DNA of 64,000 bases from Marinicrinis sediminis (GCF_042685085.1 NZ_JBHUMM010000013.1:1-64000), one strand, 5' to 3'; counted from the stretch's first letter, positions 9,403 to 24,400 are shown. Program-made: numbers and translations. The notes: generated by a model from the letters alone, not told the origin.

Positions 9403-12400
9403 TACTTTTTCTTTTTGTTTTTCCCCAGTCTATGGGCCAACTTGTCCAGCTGCGTCTGAGAGAGCTGCTTATAATGAAAATCAGTCGCGGTGGTCTCCGT
9501 TGATTCACGCTGACAGCAATAGTCAATCAGTGCCATCAAATGGTGTTTGTAGAGCTCTGCAAACCGGATTGCCGACGTTTCATGGAATTCCTGGGGATGA
9601 TAGGACATGTGAACCGTCAACTGATCGCGCACGATCATGCCATTCATCTCCAGTGGATAGCGCTTCTCCACGTTCGCCCCGATCTCCCGTCCAGTCGAGC
9701 GTTCAGAGATCGAAAATTCCGCAGAAAGCTGCTGCTGAAACTGGCCCAGATAGTTGAACAAAATATCCGGTTGCAGCTGGAAATGCAGTGGAATTTCCAT
9801 ATCGGTACGAGACTGCTTGGCATATTTCAAGAGCTCATAGCCCATCCCTTTGTGAGGAATTCGTCTGCGTGCATCCTTCGTTCGCTTGATCACTTCTGCT
9901 GGATCTGCAGCAAACTGCGCGACAAATGGACACATCACCGTAAACCAACCGACAGTTCTGGAAACATCCAGTTCACCGCGTATATCCTCTCTGCCGTGGC
10001 CTTCAACCTGAACCAGCACTTCTTCATGTCCCGTCCAGGATTGAACCGCCATTGCGACAGCCGCCAGCAACAAGTCCTCGGTTTTGGTACGGAAAGCTTT
10101 ATGAACCTCTTGGAGCAGTTTGCCGGTATAGATTGCATCCATCGAAAATGAATGACTTTTCATCTCTCCCGCATACCTGTGTTTTACTTGGCCATCTGTC
10201 GGGAGCGGGGCAATGGCCCGATCCTCGATGGCTTTCCATTCCCTGATTTCCTTGCGTATCCGGTGATCTCTTGCCAGTTCGTTCACATGTCTTGACCAGG
10301 ACAGGAAGGAGTGCGTCTTCGCTGGCAGGACAGGTCGTTCAGGGAGCTTGGCATAACCATGAGCCAAATCCTCCAGCAAGATGCGCCAGGAAACGCCATC
10401 CACGACCAGGTGATGAATGACAATCAGCAGATGATCCCCTTCTGTTGTATGAAACAACACCGCCTTTATGAGCGGACCCTTCGCAAGATCGAATGAGGAC
10501 TGAATGGCATTGGCCTTTTGCACCATTTGCTGCTGCCAGTCTTCTGCCTGAACAAGATCCAGCCGTTCCAACTCAAATCCATGATGCTCCAGACCTCTGT
10601 TCCATTGCATGATCTGGTCATTATTCTTCGCAAATACCATCCGCAGCGCATCGTGATGCGCCAGCAGCAAATGGAAGGCTTCACGCAGACGATCTGCTTC
10701 CAGTTCGGTCTTGCTGTGCAGCATGACGGAATGATTATAGTGCTGAATCGCATCCCAGTCTTGCTCCAACAGACGCTGCTGAATCGGAGTCAGCACTGCC
10801 ATCCCCTCTACCGCACCTTGTTCGATCTTGGAGGCACCAACTGCACATACATATTTGCTTACTTCCTGTATGATCCGGTGCAGAAATACATCGCGAACTT
10901 CCATCTTCCAACCTTCAGATCTTAATCGGGCCGAGATTTGCATCGCTTTGATAGAATCGCCGCCGAGTTCAAAAAAGCTCTGCGTGGTGCCAATCCCCTG
11001 GATGCCAAGCACCTCTTCCCAGACGTCTACCAGCATACGCTCCACTTCATTCACTGGGCTTACGATCTCTTTATCGGCCAGTCTCGTTTCCGGTTCCGGA
11101 AGCGCCCGGACATTCACCTTCCCGTTTTCATTCAGCGGCATTTTGGTCAAAAACACATAATGCACGGGCACCATGTAATCTGGAAGTTTCTGCAGCAAAT
11201 ACGTCCTGATTTCTTCCTGCTGCAAATGTGAGTCAGATGTGACCATATACGCACACAGGACATGCCCTTGATTTTCTTCTCTTGCCATGACGTGTGCTTG
11301 CTGGACATGGGCATACGTCAGCAAGCAGGCTTCGATTTCAGCAAGCTCGATTCGGTATCCACGAACTTTGAGTTGGTGGTCCATACGTCCCAGGTACGAA
11401 ATGGTACCGTCCTCCTGCCATTTCGCCAAATCCCCGGTCCGATACCCTCTCACGCCTGCCAGCGCTGGCAGCGGGATAAAAGCTCGTGCGGTCAAGTCCT
11501 CACGGTTCAGATAGCCTCGGGCCAATCCGGCTCCAGCAATCATTAACTCACCAGGAACACCAACAGGCACCAACTGACCGTACCTGTCCACAATACAGGC
11601 CTGAACCTGTGAAATAGGTTTGCCGATGACAGGATGCTGACAGAAGGCATCCAGCTCGCTTCCCTCTATGCGATGCGCAATACAGCCAATCGTTGCTTCT
11701 GTCGGCCCATAATGGTTAATGAATTGAACGTGCGGATAAAGCCGATGGAAGGCCTGCAAATCCGCCGTTCGAATCTTCTCACCCCCAAGGACTACCGTTC
11801 GCAGAGACATCGATGCTGCCGACTCTGTTGCCGCACAATCTTGCGCATACTGAGCCAGCATATGAAACATGGACGGGGTGGTTTTGATATAGGTCAGCCC
11901 TTGAGACTGCATATATCGCCATACATATTCCGCATCCGCGTACAGATGCGGTTCCAGCAGATGCAGTTCTGCACCCGCAGCAAGAGAAGAGAACAAGGCC
12001 GTATAGCCGAGATCAAAGCTAGCCGATGACAGCAGCGCAGTTTTATCCGTATCCTGAATGGCTGCAAAGCGTTTAAACCACTGGATATAGTTCAGCAACC
12101 CTCGATGTTCAATCAGCGCGCCTTTCGGCTTGCCAGTGGTGCCGGAGGTATAAATGATATACGCAATGCCGTTTTTCTCCCTCGGGCACTCGACTGGTGT
12201 GCCCATTCCTTGAAAGGTGCGAACCGCCTGCAAATCAAAGACAGGGAAATCCTCCTTTGCCTTCGCCTGATCCCGTTCATAACCAAGCAGCATCCAGGCA
12301 CCGCTGTCAGACAGCATGAACCGAATGCGGTCATCCGGAAAAGAGGGATCAATCGGGATAAATGAAAAACCGGCTTTCAGAATACCTAACAGTCCCACAA

Positions 12401-15400
12401 TGGTCTCAGGTCGAGGTTCTGTCATGATTGCAACCGTTTCTTGACGATGAGACAGATTCGGAAGCCGCTCTCGAATGGCAAGCAGTGAGGCAGCCAACTC
12501 ATTGGCCCGGGCATTCAGCTGCTGGTATGTGTAGGTGTGATCCTGGCACACAACTGCCGTTCCGTACGGCGTTAATTCGGCCTGTCGCTCAAAGAGAGAA
12601 AGAAAATCGGATTCATCTTCATTTTCACTTCCCACATCTTCATCCAGTTTGAAATCATTAAACTGCTCCACAATCTGTCTATGTTCTGCTTCAGACAGCA
12701 GCGAGAGAACGTGGATCGGTAGATGCGGATTTTGCAGCACCGTTGTCAGCAACTGGCCATAATGCCTTGCCATCCGTTCCACCGTGCTGGATTTGAACAG
12801 CGCGGTCGCAAACAGCCATTCCAGCCTCCATCCCTCTCCGGTTGACACGGCGGTCAAGGTTAGATCGAATTTGGTCTCACAACGCTGAATGTCCAGTGTC
12901 TGGATCTCGATATCCGCCATATCCAAACCGCTCATATCTTGATGCTGATAATTAAACATGACATCGAATACAGGATTGCGGCTCAGATCACGGGGCAGAG
13001 ACAGCCTTTCCACCAGTCGTTCAAACGGATAATCCTGATGCTCAAAGGCATCCAGACAATGTGACTTCACCTCACTCAGAAATTCAGCAAAGGTCTGCTC
13101 GCCACTGGATTGATTGCGCAGGGCCAGCGTTTGAACAAACATCCCCATGACCGACTTCAGGTCTGTATGATTTCGGCCAGCGGTAGGCGTGCCGATGACG
13201 ATGTCATCCTGACCCGCATACTTCGAGAGCAGGAGGTGATACACGGCTAGAAACAGCATGAAGGGGGTGGCTTCACAATCCCGGGTCAGGTCGCGGATTC
13301 CCGTTGCCAATTCCGGGGACAGCTCCATGGTCAGCCGCTCTCCTTCAAATTGTTGCTGCGTGGGCCTTGGAAAGTCTGTAGGAAGCTGCAGAACGGGCCG
13401 TTCACCCTGCAGACGGTTCATCCAATATGCCGCCTGGTCGTTCGTTCTGTCCTCGCTCCATTGCTCGTGGAACCAGGCAGCGTAATCTTTGTATTGAATA
13501 CGGGGCTCGGCCAGCTCTACACCACGATATAGCTGATTGAACTCATCAATGAAGAGAGCCACAGAAGCCGCATCGGAAATCAGATGATGCATGTCCAGCA
13601 ACAGCACATGCGCGTTTTCATCAAGTGACCCGACTGCCAATCGGATCAATGGGGCACAACCCAGATCAAAGGGTTGGATAAAGGCGTCTGCAATCGCCGG
13701 TAGTTGGGAGGCCTCAACCTGACCAAGCTGCTCGACCTGAAAATCCAGATGATCCTGAATCCGTTGATACAGCTCGCCCTCCTGCCATACAAAGGAGGTT
13801 CGGAAACTGTCATGACGCCGCACGATGTGCTGGAATACCTGCGTCAACCTCTTCACATCCAGCCTGCCGTTCAATTGAAGAACGGTGTTCATATGGTAAG
13901 CCGTATTCACCGTATTCATTTGATCCACCAGGTACAACCGTTTCTGAGCTGGTGAAGCGATATAGCTGTCCTGTACAGGCTGTACAGGAATAGGCTCATA
14001 ATCTGAGTGTGCCAACGTATGGATATAGGCAGCAAGCCGGCGAATCGTCGGATGATCAAACAGGGCTCTTACCGGTATTTGTCTCTGCAATTCCTCTGTC
14101 ATGCTGGCTGCCACTAGTGTTGCACGGAAGGAATGACCACCGATTTCAAAGAAATGATCGTCGAGTCCCACCCGATCCAATGACAGAGCCTCCTGCCACA
14201 ACCGTGCAATCTGCTGCTCCAACCGCGTTTGAGGCGGTGTATATGCCTGCTGCGACTGATCCGATGCGGTCGGCAATGGCAGGGCATGGCGATCTACCTT
14301 TCCATTTGGTGTCAGCGGAATCGCCTCCATCGCAATCATATAGGTAGGCACCATATAATCTGGCAAAGCTTCATTCATTCGTTCCCGGAGCGGCGAAATG
14401 GCAGCAGCATCACAAACCACATACGCACACATGTAAGCTTGCTCCTGATCATCCAGTCGTGCGACAACGACGGCATCGTGTACGTCATCCTCTTTGACCA
14501 TCACTTGTTCAATTTCACCGAGCTCAATCCGGTAACCTCTGATTTTCACCTGGAAGTCCAGTCTTCCCAGACATTCAAGCGTACCGTCTGCCCGCCATCT
14601 GGCAAGGTCACCTGTCCGATATAAGCGGGTGCCCGGCTGATACGGGTGTGCAATAAAGCGTTCCTCAGTCAACGCAGGCTGATTCCAGTAGCCATGCGCC
14701 AAACCATCTCCTGCAATGTAAAGCTCACCCGGCACTCCGATCGGCTGCAACTGATGATGGGCATCCAATATGTAGACCCCGGTATTGGCTATCGGTCTGC
14801 CTATATCCACCTGATTGCTTCCAGTCAGGTCACTGACGCATGACCATACCGTCGTCTCGGTCGGTCCGTACATGTTGAACATACGCAGACGGTCGAAGGC
14901 ATGCAGGGAGGCCAGCAGAGATGGAGACAGAGCTTCCCCACCGACCAAAAGGTCCTGAACCTCCTGCAAGCCTGACCTCGCGTGCGAGGATCGCAGCAAC
15001 ATATTCAATCGTGAAGGAGTAAGCTGCAGCATGTCGACCTGATGAGAAGTCATTAGCGCGGCGATGGCATCAGGGTCCAATTGTTCCTGTTCCTGTGCCA
15101 GCACCACCTTCATGCCAGACACAAGCGGCACCCATACTTCCAGCACAAAAATATCAAAAGATATCGTAGTCAGTGCCAGCATGGTTTTATCGTTCGAAAA
15201 GTCAATCTGTTCCTTCATGGCCACAATGAAATTGTGAACAGCCCGATGGGAGATCATCACGCCCTTCGGTTTGCCCGTCGAACCAGAGGTGTAAATGACA
15301 TACATCAAATCCTCGCCGTTCTGGATAGAGTCTGGATTCATTTTCGTCATCGCGATTTCTGTCAGGGCTGGCACCCACACTGGAAGTGCAGAGCATGAAA

Positions 15401-18400
15401 GGTCGTTGAAACAGGACGCATGGGTCAGGATCATGGATGCTTCGCTATCTGCCAGCATATATTCGATCCGCTGCTTCGGATAACTCGGATCAACCGGCAA
15501 ATACGTGCCCCCTGCCTTTAAGATCGCAAGCAGCCCGACGATCATCTCTGCTGACCGGTCTAACATGATGGCCACGGTATGACCCGCCTTGAGTCCTTCC
15601 TCCTGCAGTTTCCGTGCCAGGGTGTTCGCCTTCTCATTCAACTGCCGGTAGGTAAGCGCCTGTTCGCCGCATACGACAGCCACGGCCTCTGTTGACTTTT
15701 CTGCCTGTGTCTCCACCAACTGCGAAATCGTCTGGTTTTGATCATAGATGCGTTCAGCACCTTGAAAGGAAACCAGCAGCTCATGCTCTTCTTCCGAGGT
15801 CAGCCATTGCACGTGAGACAAGGGCACCCGACTGTCAGTCAGGACAGCACACAGGATCTGCTCATAGTGACGCAGCCAGCGCTGCATGGTATCCGGATGG
15901 AACAGGCTTGTCCGATAATCCAGATGTAGCGTCAGCGACCTGTCCCAGTCCTCCGCGATGAGCGACAGATCATAGGCGGATACGCCCGGATTGATTTCCA
16001 CCGGTCTGAATTGCAGATCGTCCACCTGCACGGTGCTGATCTCCATGTTCTGGAGAATGAACATCGTATCAAATAACGGATTCCGGCTCAGGTCACGCTT
16101 CACATTTAATTTCTCCACCAGCAGCTCAAATGGGTACTCCTGATGTTCAAATGCCTGGAGAACGACAGTCTGTACCTGCTTCAGAAAGTCGTTGAACGCA
16201 AGTTCCCCTGCCGGGCGGCAGCGCAGCGCCAAGGTATGAATGAAGACGCCGAGCATATCTTCCGTTTCCGGATGGGTGCGTCCCGAGACCGGTGTTCCGA
16301 CAACCAGGTCCTGCTGACCGGAATAACGGTGAAGCAGAACCCCATATGCCGCAAACAAGACCATAAACAACGTGGTTTCTGTCTCTTGTGCAAATTGATG
16401 CAGTCTGGCTGTCAGTCCCTCGTCCAGCCGCAGTGAAACTCTTCCACCTTGCTTGCTGGCCTGCTGCTTTCTCTCCATGTCGACAGGCAGATTCAACAGG
16501 GGCGCAGGCTCAACAAATTGAGACAGCCAATAGTGTTCACTTTCAACAAGCTGGCTGTTTGTCAGATAGGTATGCTGCCAGGCCGCAAAATCTTTATATT
16601 GAATGGAGAGAGGGGGCAATTCCTCACCCTGATAAAGTCGCAGCAGTTCCTTGAAGATCATCGACATGGAGTAACCATCAGATATCAAGTGATGCATATC
16701 GATCAATAGCACATGCGAGACGTCTGAAAGGCGGAGCAGACGAACTTTGAACAAAGGGGCCTTCTGCAAGTCGAATGGCTGGACAAACGCCTGAATCGCT
16801 TCTTCCAGTTGGTCGGACGGACAAGGGATGACCTCCAGTTCAAATGGTTCCACTGCCTCAGGATTCAGCTTCTGCACAATCCGATCCGGCTGCCTCTCAA
16901 ACGAAGTTTGAAACACCTCGTGCCGTTTCACCATTGCGATGCACGCTTCACCGAGTCTCTTCACATCCAGCGGCCCGTCAATCCTGATCTGCCCCGGAAT
17001 ATGGTGCACCAGACTGCTGCGGTCTTGCTGTCCTTCTTCCAACATTTCCAGTACATAGATTCTTCTTTGAGCTGCCGTCATATCATAAGCTTCCTGCTTG
17101 CCCGTACGGGGGATCGGAATAAAAGACTGCTTTTCCTGTTGCTGTACAAAAGCGGCCATTTTGCGAATGGTTCGGTGTTTGAAAATCTCGCCCAGCGGCA
17201 TCTTGACGTAAAAATGCATATGCAGCCTGGAGAGTAATAAGGTCGCTTTCAATGAATTGCCGCCTGCAGCAAAAAAGTCTTCTTCTGCACAGATCCGTTC
17301 CAGCTGTAAAATCTCGCACCATAGATCATGCAGCTTCTTCTCCACTTCATTTGCAGGTGGCTGCATCACATTGTCACGATCTGGCGCCGGAAGCAACCGT
17401 TCATCCAGTATGCCATCTGAAGTCAGCGGCCAGACCGCCACCTTGATTACCGCATCAGGAACGAGAAAAGAAGGTAACGTCCGCAACAAATCATCTGGTA
17501 TAGGGGCCTGCAAGCCGGTATGCGAATCGATAGGCAAACCGGGGTGTAATGCAGGGCTGGATAATTGAGCATCAGCAGCTTCTGAAGGTATATAGGCGAT
17601 CAGACGATCTGACCTCTGATCGCTATCTGTGTGAGCTACGACGCGGCACACGGATACACCGGTCAGCTCCTGAATTCGATTTTCCAGCTCGTTCAGGTAA
17701 ATGAGTCGTCCCTGGCGATTAACGGTTCGATCAGTCTCTCCGAGCTTCAAAAGAGATCCCTCTACCGTACAGATTGCCCTCGTCCCGGTTGCGGTCCACT
17801 CGCGAATCTCGGCAGCTGTGGCCGTATTGCCACGCACATCATGATCTGGACTGTCGGAAGGAACTTTCACATACAACTGTCCAATCGTACCCAGTGGTGC
17901 AGGCTGCATGTGGGTATGACGAACGCTGAAGGTTTGCCTGCCTGTCTGCTCCGTATTTGCTTGCTGGACACTTGCCTGCTCTGCACTTGTTTGCTGGGCA
18001 CTTGCCTGCTTCCATATTTGTTGCAGTCGCTCTTCTTGCCAATCCGGTACAATCGACAGCTCGCTCACCTGTATGTCAGGCTGCCGGATCAGCATGTGAA
18101 GCAAGTATTCAAATCCCTGTACCCATATGTTCATGGTCTCTGGAGAAACCAGATCCACCTGATAATCGAAATCGAGCCAGACCTCAGATTGAGCTTCCGT
18201 CACATTCAGGAAGATCGCATAGGGCAGGTATTGAACCGGATAAGGCACAATCTCGGTCTCTAGTTCTGTGAAGTTCAGTGATCGAACCGGTCGATCCATA
18301 TTGAACATGACAGGAAGGTCAGGCAGAGACTTTCCATCTAGCTGCCATGCCAAACTGGCCATCGTGCAAGTCTGGATACTCTCCAGGCTCCGCATCGTTT

Positions 18401-21400
18401 CACGGACTTTTCCCGCATAATCTGCAAAGGTATCCTCTTCCTTTATCTTGGTGCAGAAAGGAAGCACATGCACACAGCTGCCCGTGAGCAGAGGAGCATC
18501 CATATGCGCTTGACCTGCTGTCGGAATACCGATGACCAACTTTTGCTGATCGGCAAGGCGGTACAGCCATATTTTGAAAATCGTGAGCATGGTGACAAAC
18601 ACACTGTTTTGCAGCTTGATGCTGAGTGTACGCAGTGCCTTTATCTGATCTTCACTTAGATATAGGGTATGTCTGGCCGCGCGAGCGGAAGGCTCCTGCT
18701 TCCAAACGGGGGCTGGAAGCTGAAGCATAGGCCACTCTTCCTGAAGCAGCAGGGCATGGTTTTCAACTGCTTCTTGCACGCGATCAGCCTGATTCTCTTC
18801 TTCCAGCCACTGCACATACCGACGAAAGGGCACGGATTCCGGGAGAGCTGGTTTCATTCCCGCACATAAAGCCGAGTAAATGGCAGCCAGCTCTTGAAGA
18901 CAGGTCGCGATGGACCAGCCGTCCATCAGCAGGTGATGAAAGGTCAATACGAGCACAGCCTGTTCTTCCGATTGCTTCACTAGTGAAATTCGGTACAATA
19001 CCTGCTCCGCAGTCAGATCAAATACCTGCTCTGCATCCTTTCTCAGCCATTCATTCAGTTTCTCTTGTTCATTGCCTGAATCAGACACACGCCCATCCAG
19101 CACCTGCAAGGATGCGTTCACCGTTGTTAGGATGCGTTGCTGCTGACCATCGGCATGGATAACCGTTCGAAGTGATTCATGTCGATCAATGAGCAACTGC
19201 AAGGCTTCAGATAGTACCGGAACCCGCAAATGTCCACGCAGCTTCAACATGACGGACTGATTCAATGCCGCAGAAGCTTCACGATTCGCAGAAGAAGCGA
19301 TCCACATTTGCTGCTGCTCCGAGGTTAATGCAAATGTCGATGTCGTCTCAGCTTCGGACTGCACAGGATAACGGTCTTCCGACTGTACGATCACTGGATC
19401 ACGGTCATTGGAATTGTCTACAAAGGCAGACTTGTTCTTCTGTGTCTCCCACCCTTCCGGGGGAGCGGGCAATCCTTGCCCTTCCGGGGGGGCGGGCGAA
19501 AATCGCCCTTCCGGGGGTACAGGCAAAAATCCGCCTCTGCGCAAGTCTGCAACGGTCTCTTTTACTTTGGAAATGATTTCTCTGATATCTGCTTCTGTAT
19601 GGGCGGTGGACAGGAAGCAATTGCGGCCTTCCCAAATGTAAATGCCCTTATGTATGAGATGGTAGAAAAAGAGCTCGATATCTCCGAACGAGACGAATCG
19701 GAACAAAGAGCCAAAATGAACCATATGGATCGGAACGGCTTCTTCTTTAAAATATGTATTTAACGTTTTCACCAGCAGGGCGGTACGATCATGAAGGAGG
19801 GCGTAAAGCTCCGGCCCCTGCTGTTCAATCTGATCCAGGACGGCCAGTACGACGCGCATCGTTAAAGGGTGTGTACAGAACGTACCGCCCACAAACGTCT
19901 TACGAGAGGCTTCTCGTGGATAGGAATCATCCCCAAACTGCCAGGTTCCCCCGTCGATCGGATTCATAAAGTTCGATTTGCCTGCCACGATCCCGATCGG
20001 CATCCCGCCACCGATGACCTTGCCGTATATAGCGAGATCGGCCTCGATGCCAAACCATTCCTGTGCGCCTCCCGCAGCGATGCGGAAGCCGGTGATGACC
20101 TCGTCAAAGATCAAGGCCGCGCCGCTGCCTGCCGTAATATCTCTCAATTGCTGCAAGAAAGCCTTCGGTTGCAAGTCCGGTCTTCGACTCTGTACGGTCT
20201 CCACCATCACCGCCGCAAGTTCATGTGCCTGATCCTGGATGATCCGGATCGAATCAGGCTGATTATAAGGCAGGACAATCAGATCCTGCATATACGTCCC
20301 GGGGATACCCGGTGCCATCGGATAAGCTTCGTCTGACCTTTCAGGGTGGGAGACCCCGAGCACGCCATCGAACGTACCATGGTAGGAGCCGGAGAAGATC
20401 ACCACTTTTGATCGACCAGTTGCTGCCCTCGCCAATCGCATCGCCACCATGACCGCTTCCGTACCGGAATTGTAGAATGCCACTCTGTCCATCCCGGTCA
20501 GTCTGCTAATTCGTTCTGCCGCTTCCCCTGCCAATTCAGACATCGGGCCTAATGGCGGTAAATCCCGATCTGCATGGTCTTTGTATACGTTGCGAAGCCA
20601 TTGCGGATGGTGGCCAAAAGCATACACACCAAAACCCATTGTCAGATCAATATACGCATTCCCGTCCACATCCCACATTTTGGAACCAGCAGATTGCTGA
20701 GCTACGATGGGATACACGATCTCTTTCCAATAGGAGCGAAAGCCGGAAACATGGCGATTGTTCGCATGGACGAAGCGCGTTTCGTCCGCAGCGATCTTCG
20801 AAGCCTTCGTCCGTTCATTATATTGATGGATAAACGATTGCAAATACGCACGCTGTCTCGAATCCAGGCCACTCTCTTCCTCAATCAGAATCGGCTGATA
20901 CGGAATAAAAGGCTTGGACGTGTCTGAAACCTCTGGTGCAGTTGCGGAAACGGCTTCCTTGGTTGCAGCGTGCTCCAGTGTGCTCACAAGCGCTGCATAT
21001 CCCGCTTCAGACCGGATCGAAGGAGCAAAAGCGTTCTCGACCGCTTGTGTCTGCACACGCTCCCCCTGCCTCGACATGAGCGCCAGCTGCTGCTGCAGCA
21101 CTTGGGAAAATTGCTGCTGCTGGTCATTCATCAAGGCGAGCTGTTGCAGCATCACCTGTTCCATACCGGTCGGAGAGACCCCTGAATCCGAAGCCGTGTG
21201 ACCAGAGGATGGTGGCTTTGCGCCAGTTTCCGCAGAAAAGGAATTCTGTTCTGAATGCGTATTTATTCCATCATGACCGCTATGTACACGCAACCGTTCA
21301 GGAGAAGCCGTCTCCTGAATATAGACAGCCAGTTTTTCCATCGTCGTGAAAGAGTCGAAGAATCGTTCCATCGCCAGTTCCACCTCATACTGCTCCATCA

Positions 21401-24400
21401 CTTCTTTTCTCACCTGAATGAGCATGATCGAATCCAAACCCATTTCCAGAAAATGAACATGCGCCTGTACCTGATCAGGCTCCAAGCCTGATGCACGAAC
21501 AATCATCTCCTGCAAGCGAGACATGATGGTTGTATGTGGATGCTCCTCAGACTCAGGCTGAATCCGTGTCTGGGCCTGCTCGGCTGCAGTTTCATCCTCT
21601 ATCTCCACCCAGCATCTCTTTCTCGCAAAGGGATAGAGGGGAAGCGGAACGCGGTGCACAGCTTCACCTGACGCGTACAGCTTATTCCATTCAGCCTGTC
21701 CGCCCTGTACAAACCAAACGGCCAACTGTTGAAGTACTTCATGATCTAACACGCCCTGTTGCGCCACTTCAGTCAGAAGGGCATTCATTTGCATGCCAAT
21801 GTGATGAAGCTGTTCCTCGGTCACCTGACCAGCCTTTTGAACTGACGCTTCATTGGGAACCACCTCACAGGCTCCGCTGTATATCCCCGTTCCCGTTCTG
21901 TGCCCGTCTGACAGGGCCTCCAGCTTCTGAATCCAGTCTTCACGGTTCTGGACGATCAGCGCAACGCGATGCGGCATCTGTCTGCGTCCGGTATGCAGCG
22001 TGTAACAAATATCCCGCAGACTCAGATCGGTGCGTAAGGCCACTTCCTTCCGGTAGGCCTCAATCAATTGAACCATGGCCTCTTCATTTTTGGCCTGCAA
22101 GGTAAATAAATACGGAGATCCAGCTGGATGTCCATCTGATGAAGACGCTGACTGGTGTAGCTGCGGTTTATATTCCTCCAGCACCACGTGCACATTCGTT
22201 CCGCTGAAACCAAACGAGCTGACACCGCATCGAGCAGGATGAGGCGAAGGATCAAATTCCACCGCTTCCGTCTGGATGTAAAACGGAGAATTCTCAAATG
22301 AAATATGGGAACTCGGGCGCGTAAAGTGAAGGAGTGGCGGATGCTTTTTGTGCTTCATCATGAGCAGCGATTTGATGACGCTGGCCATACCCGCAGCCTC
22401 AAACAAATGTCCAATATTGGGCTTTACAGAACCGATCGCACAAAATTGCTTGTTGCTGGTATAGGTCTCAAAGGCTTTGCGCAGCCCTTCAATTTCAACG
22501 GGATCACCGAGCTTGGTACCTGTCCCGTGGGCCTCGATAAACGTGAGCGTTTCAGGATGAATATCGGCATCCTTCCAGGCCGATCGAATGACTTCTGCCT
22601 GAGCCACCGGATTGGGTGCCGTCATGCCGATGGTCGCGCCATCCTGGTTCATGGCCGAGCCCTTGATGATGCCATATATAAAGTCACCGTCCGCTTCCGC
22701 CTGTTTCAGCGGCTTCAGCAAAATGGCAGCGACGCCTTCTCCGATTCCGGTTCCATCGGCCTGCTCATCAAACGTTCTCGTCAATCCATCCTCCGATTCC
22801 ATATCCAGCCCGAGCGGAATCGGCAGCAGCGATGTCCGGATGCCGCCTGCCAATGCCACGTCACAGTCTCCGCTCTGAATACCCTTGCAAGCCAGATGAA
22901 TCGCAGCAAGCGAGGAGGAACAAGCCGTGTCTACCGTCACAGCCGGCCCTTTTAAGTCCAGGAAATAGGCGATCCGACTCGCAAGAACGGAAGGAAGATT
23001 GCCAACAGCATAATGACTGAGCTTATCCGGTTGACAGGAAGCCATCCAGCGCTCATAGTCATATCCCACCTTCGAATACCCGACATACACACCTGTTTTG
23101 CTGCCCCGCATATTCTCACCTGCATAGCCTGCATCTTCCATGGTATGCCAAGCGGTTTGCAGAAACAGACGCTGATTGGGGTCCATCCAGGCTGCTTCTT
23201 TCGGTGTCAGCTTAAAAAAAGCAGGATCGAAGGTATCAATTTCCGATAAATAGCCGCCTGCTCGAAATGGGGCAGGTGGCTGCTGCCCGTTCATCCGTTT
23301 CCAATATGCCAGCGCATCCTGCTTTCTCATCGGGCCGAATTCACCAATCTGGCAAAGGCCATTCTCCAATATCGTCCAGAACTCCTCCATCGTAGAAGCG
23401 CCGGGAAACTGCAAGGACACACCGATGATCGCGATGTCCTTGTAAGCATCCTCTGTGTCCTTTCTGCTTTGCCTGAAAACCGGGGTTGTGGACACATTCA
23501 TCGCGCGATCCTGCTCGGCATCCAGATGGGCAGCCAACTGAGCGATAGAAGGATAGGCAAATAAATCGGCAACCGAAATCCGCACACCGAATTGCTGTTC
23601 AATCTGATCCGCCATTTGATTCAGTTGCAAGGAATTGGCTCCCATATCAAAATAGCTTTCATGAATCGGCAAACGGTCTCGATTCATGACCCGGCTGCAC
23701 AGATCATGCAGCATTTGCGTCGTATGCCCCCATGCGCCAGATGCAGTAGTCTGTGTATGGACATGCATAGAACCCTGCTCGAACTGCGGTGGTTGCAGCG
23801 CTTTCAGATCATGCAATAAGGTTGTAAATTCTCCCCTCTCATATTGACTGGCTAATTTGTACCGTTGCACCTTGCCGCTCGTCGTTTTCGGCATTTGCCT
23901 GATCGGGACGATGTCTGTGACTTCCCATCCCCCTCGCTGATTCAGATGCTTTCTGAGTGAGCGAACGAGCGGAGCAAACTTCTCCAGCTTTTTCTTGGTC
24001 ACAACAAATACGACGATCCCTGCCTGTCCATTAGAGGCCTGATGTACACCGCATGCCGCTACACGGCCAAGCTCCACACCTTCCAGCTCTTCCGCCACCC
24101 GCTCGATATCGTGAGGATACACATTTTGCCCGTTCACAAAAATGAGGTCTTTCGCTCTTCCCGTGACGACCAGTTCCCCGTTGCGCATGAATCCGAGATC
24201 ACCCGTTCTAGTCCAGCCATCCGTTGTCTTCAGATTGGCTGTGGCTTCCTCATTTTGATAATAGCCGCTGGTGACGTTTTTCCCTTTGATATGGATATGA
24301 CCGATGCAGTTATCAGCCAGTCCATCCTCTTCATCGTTGCAGATCCTCACTTCACAATCCGGAATCGCAGGACCCACTACAACAAAAGATAAGCAGTCGG

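Noticed and set aside
9405..9425. Programmed frameshift at the A-rich end of subunit A (tail KNKKKK)
   Set aside because: The stop follows at once, and neither alternative frame extends into subunit B; the Lys tail can simply be part of the docking end.
19452..19532. CRISPR-like array
   Set aside because: The 27-bp units are contiguous with no spacers and are read in frame as protein.
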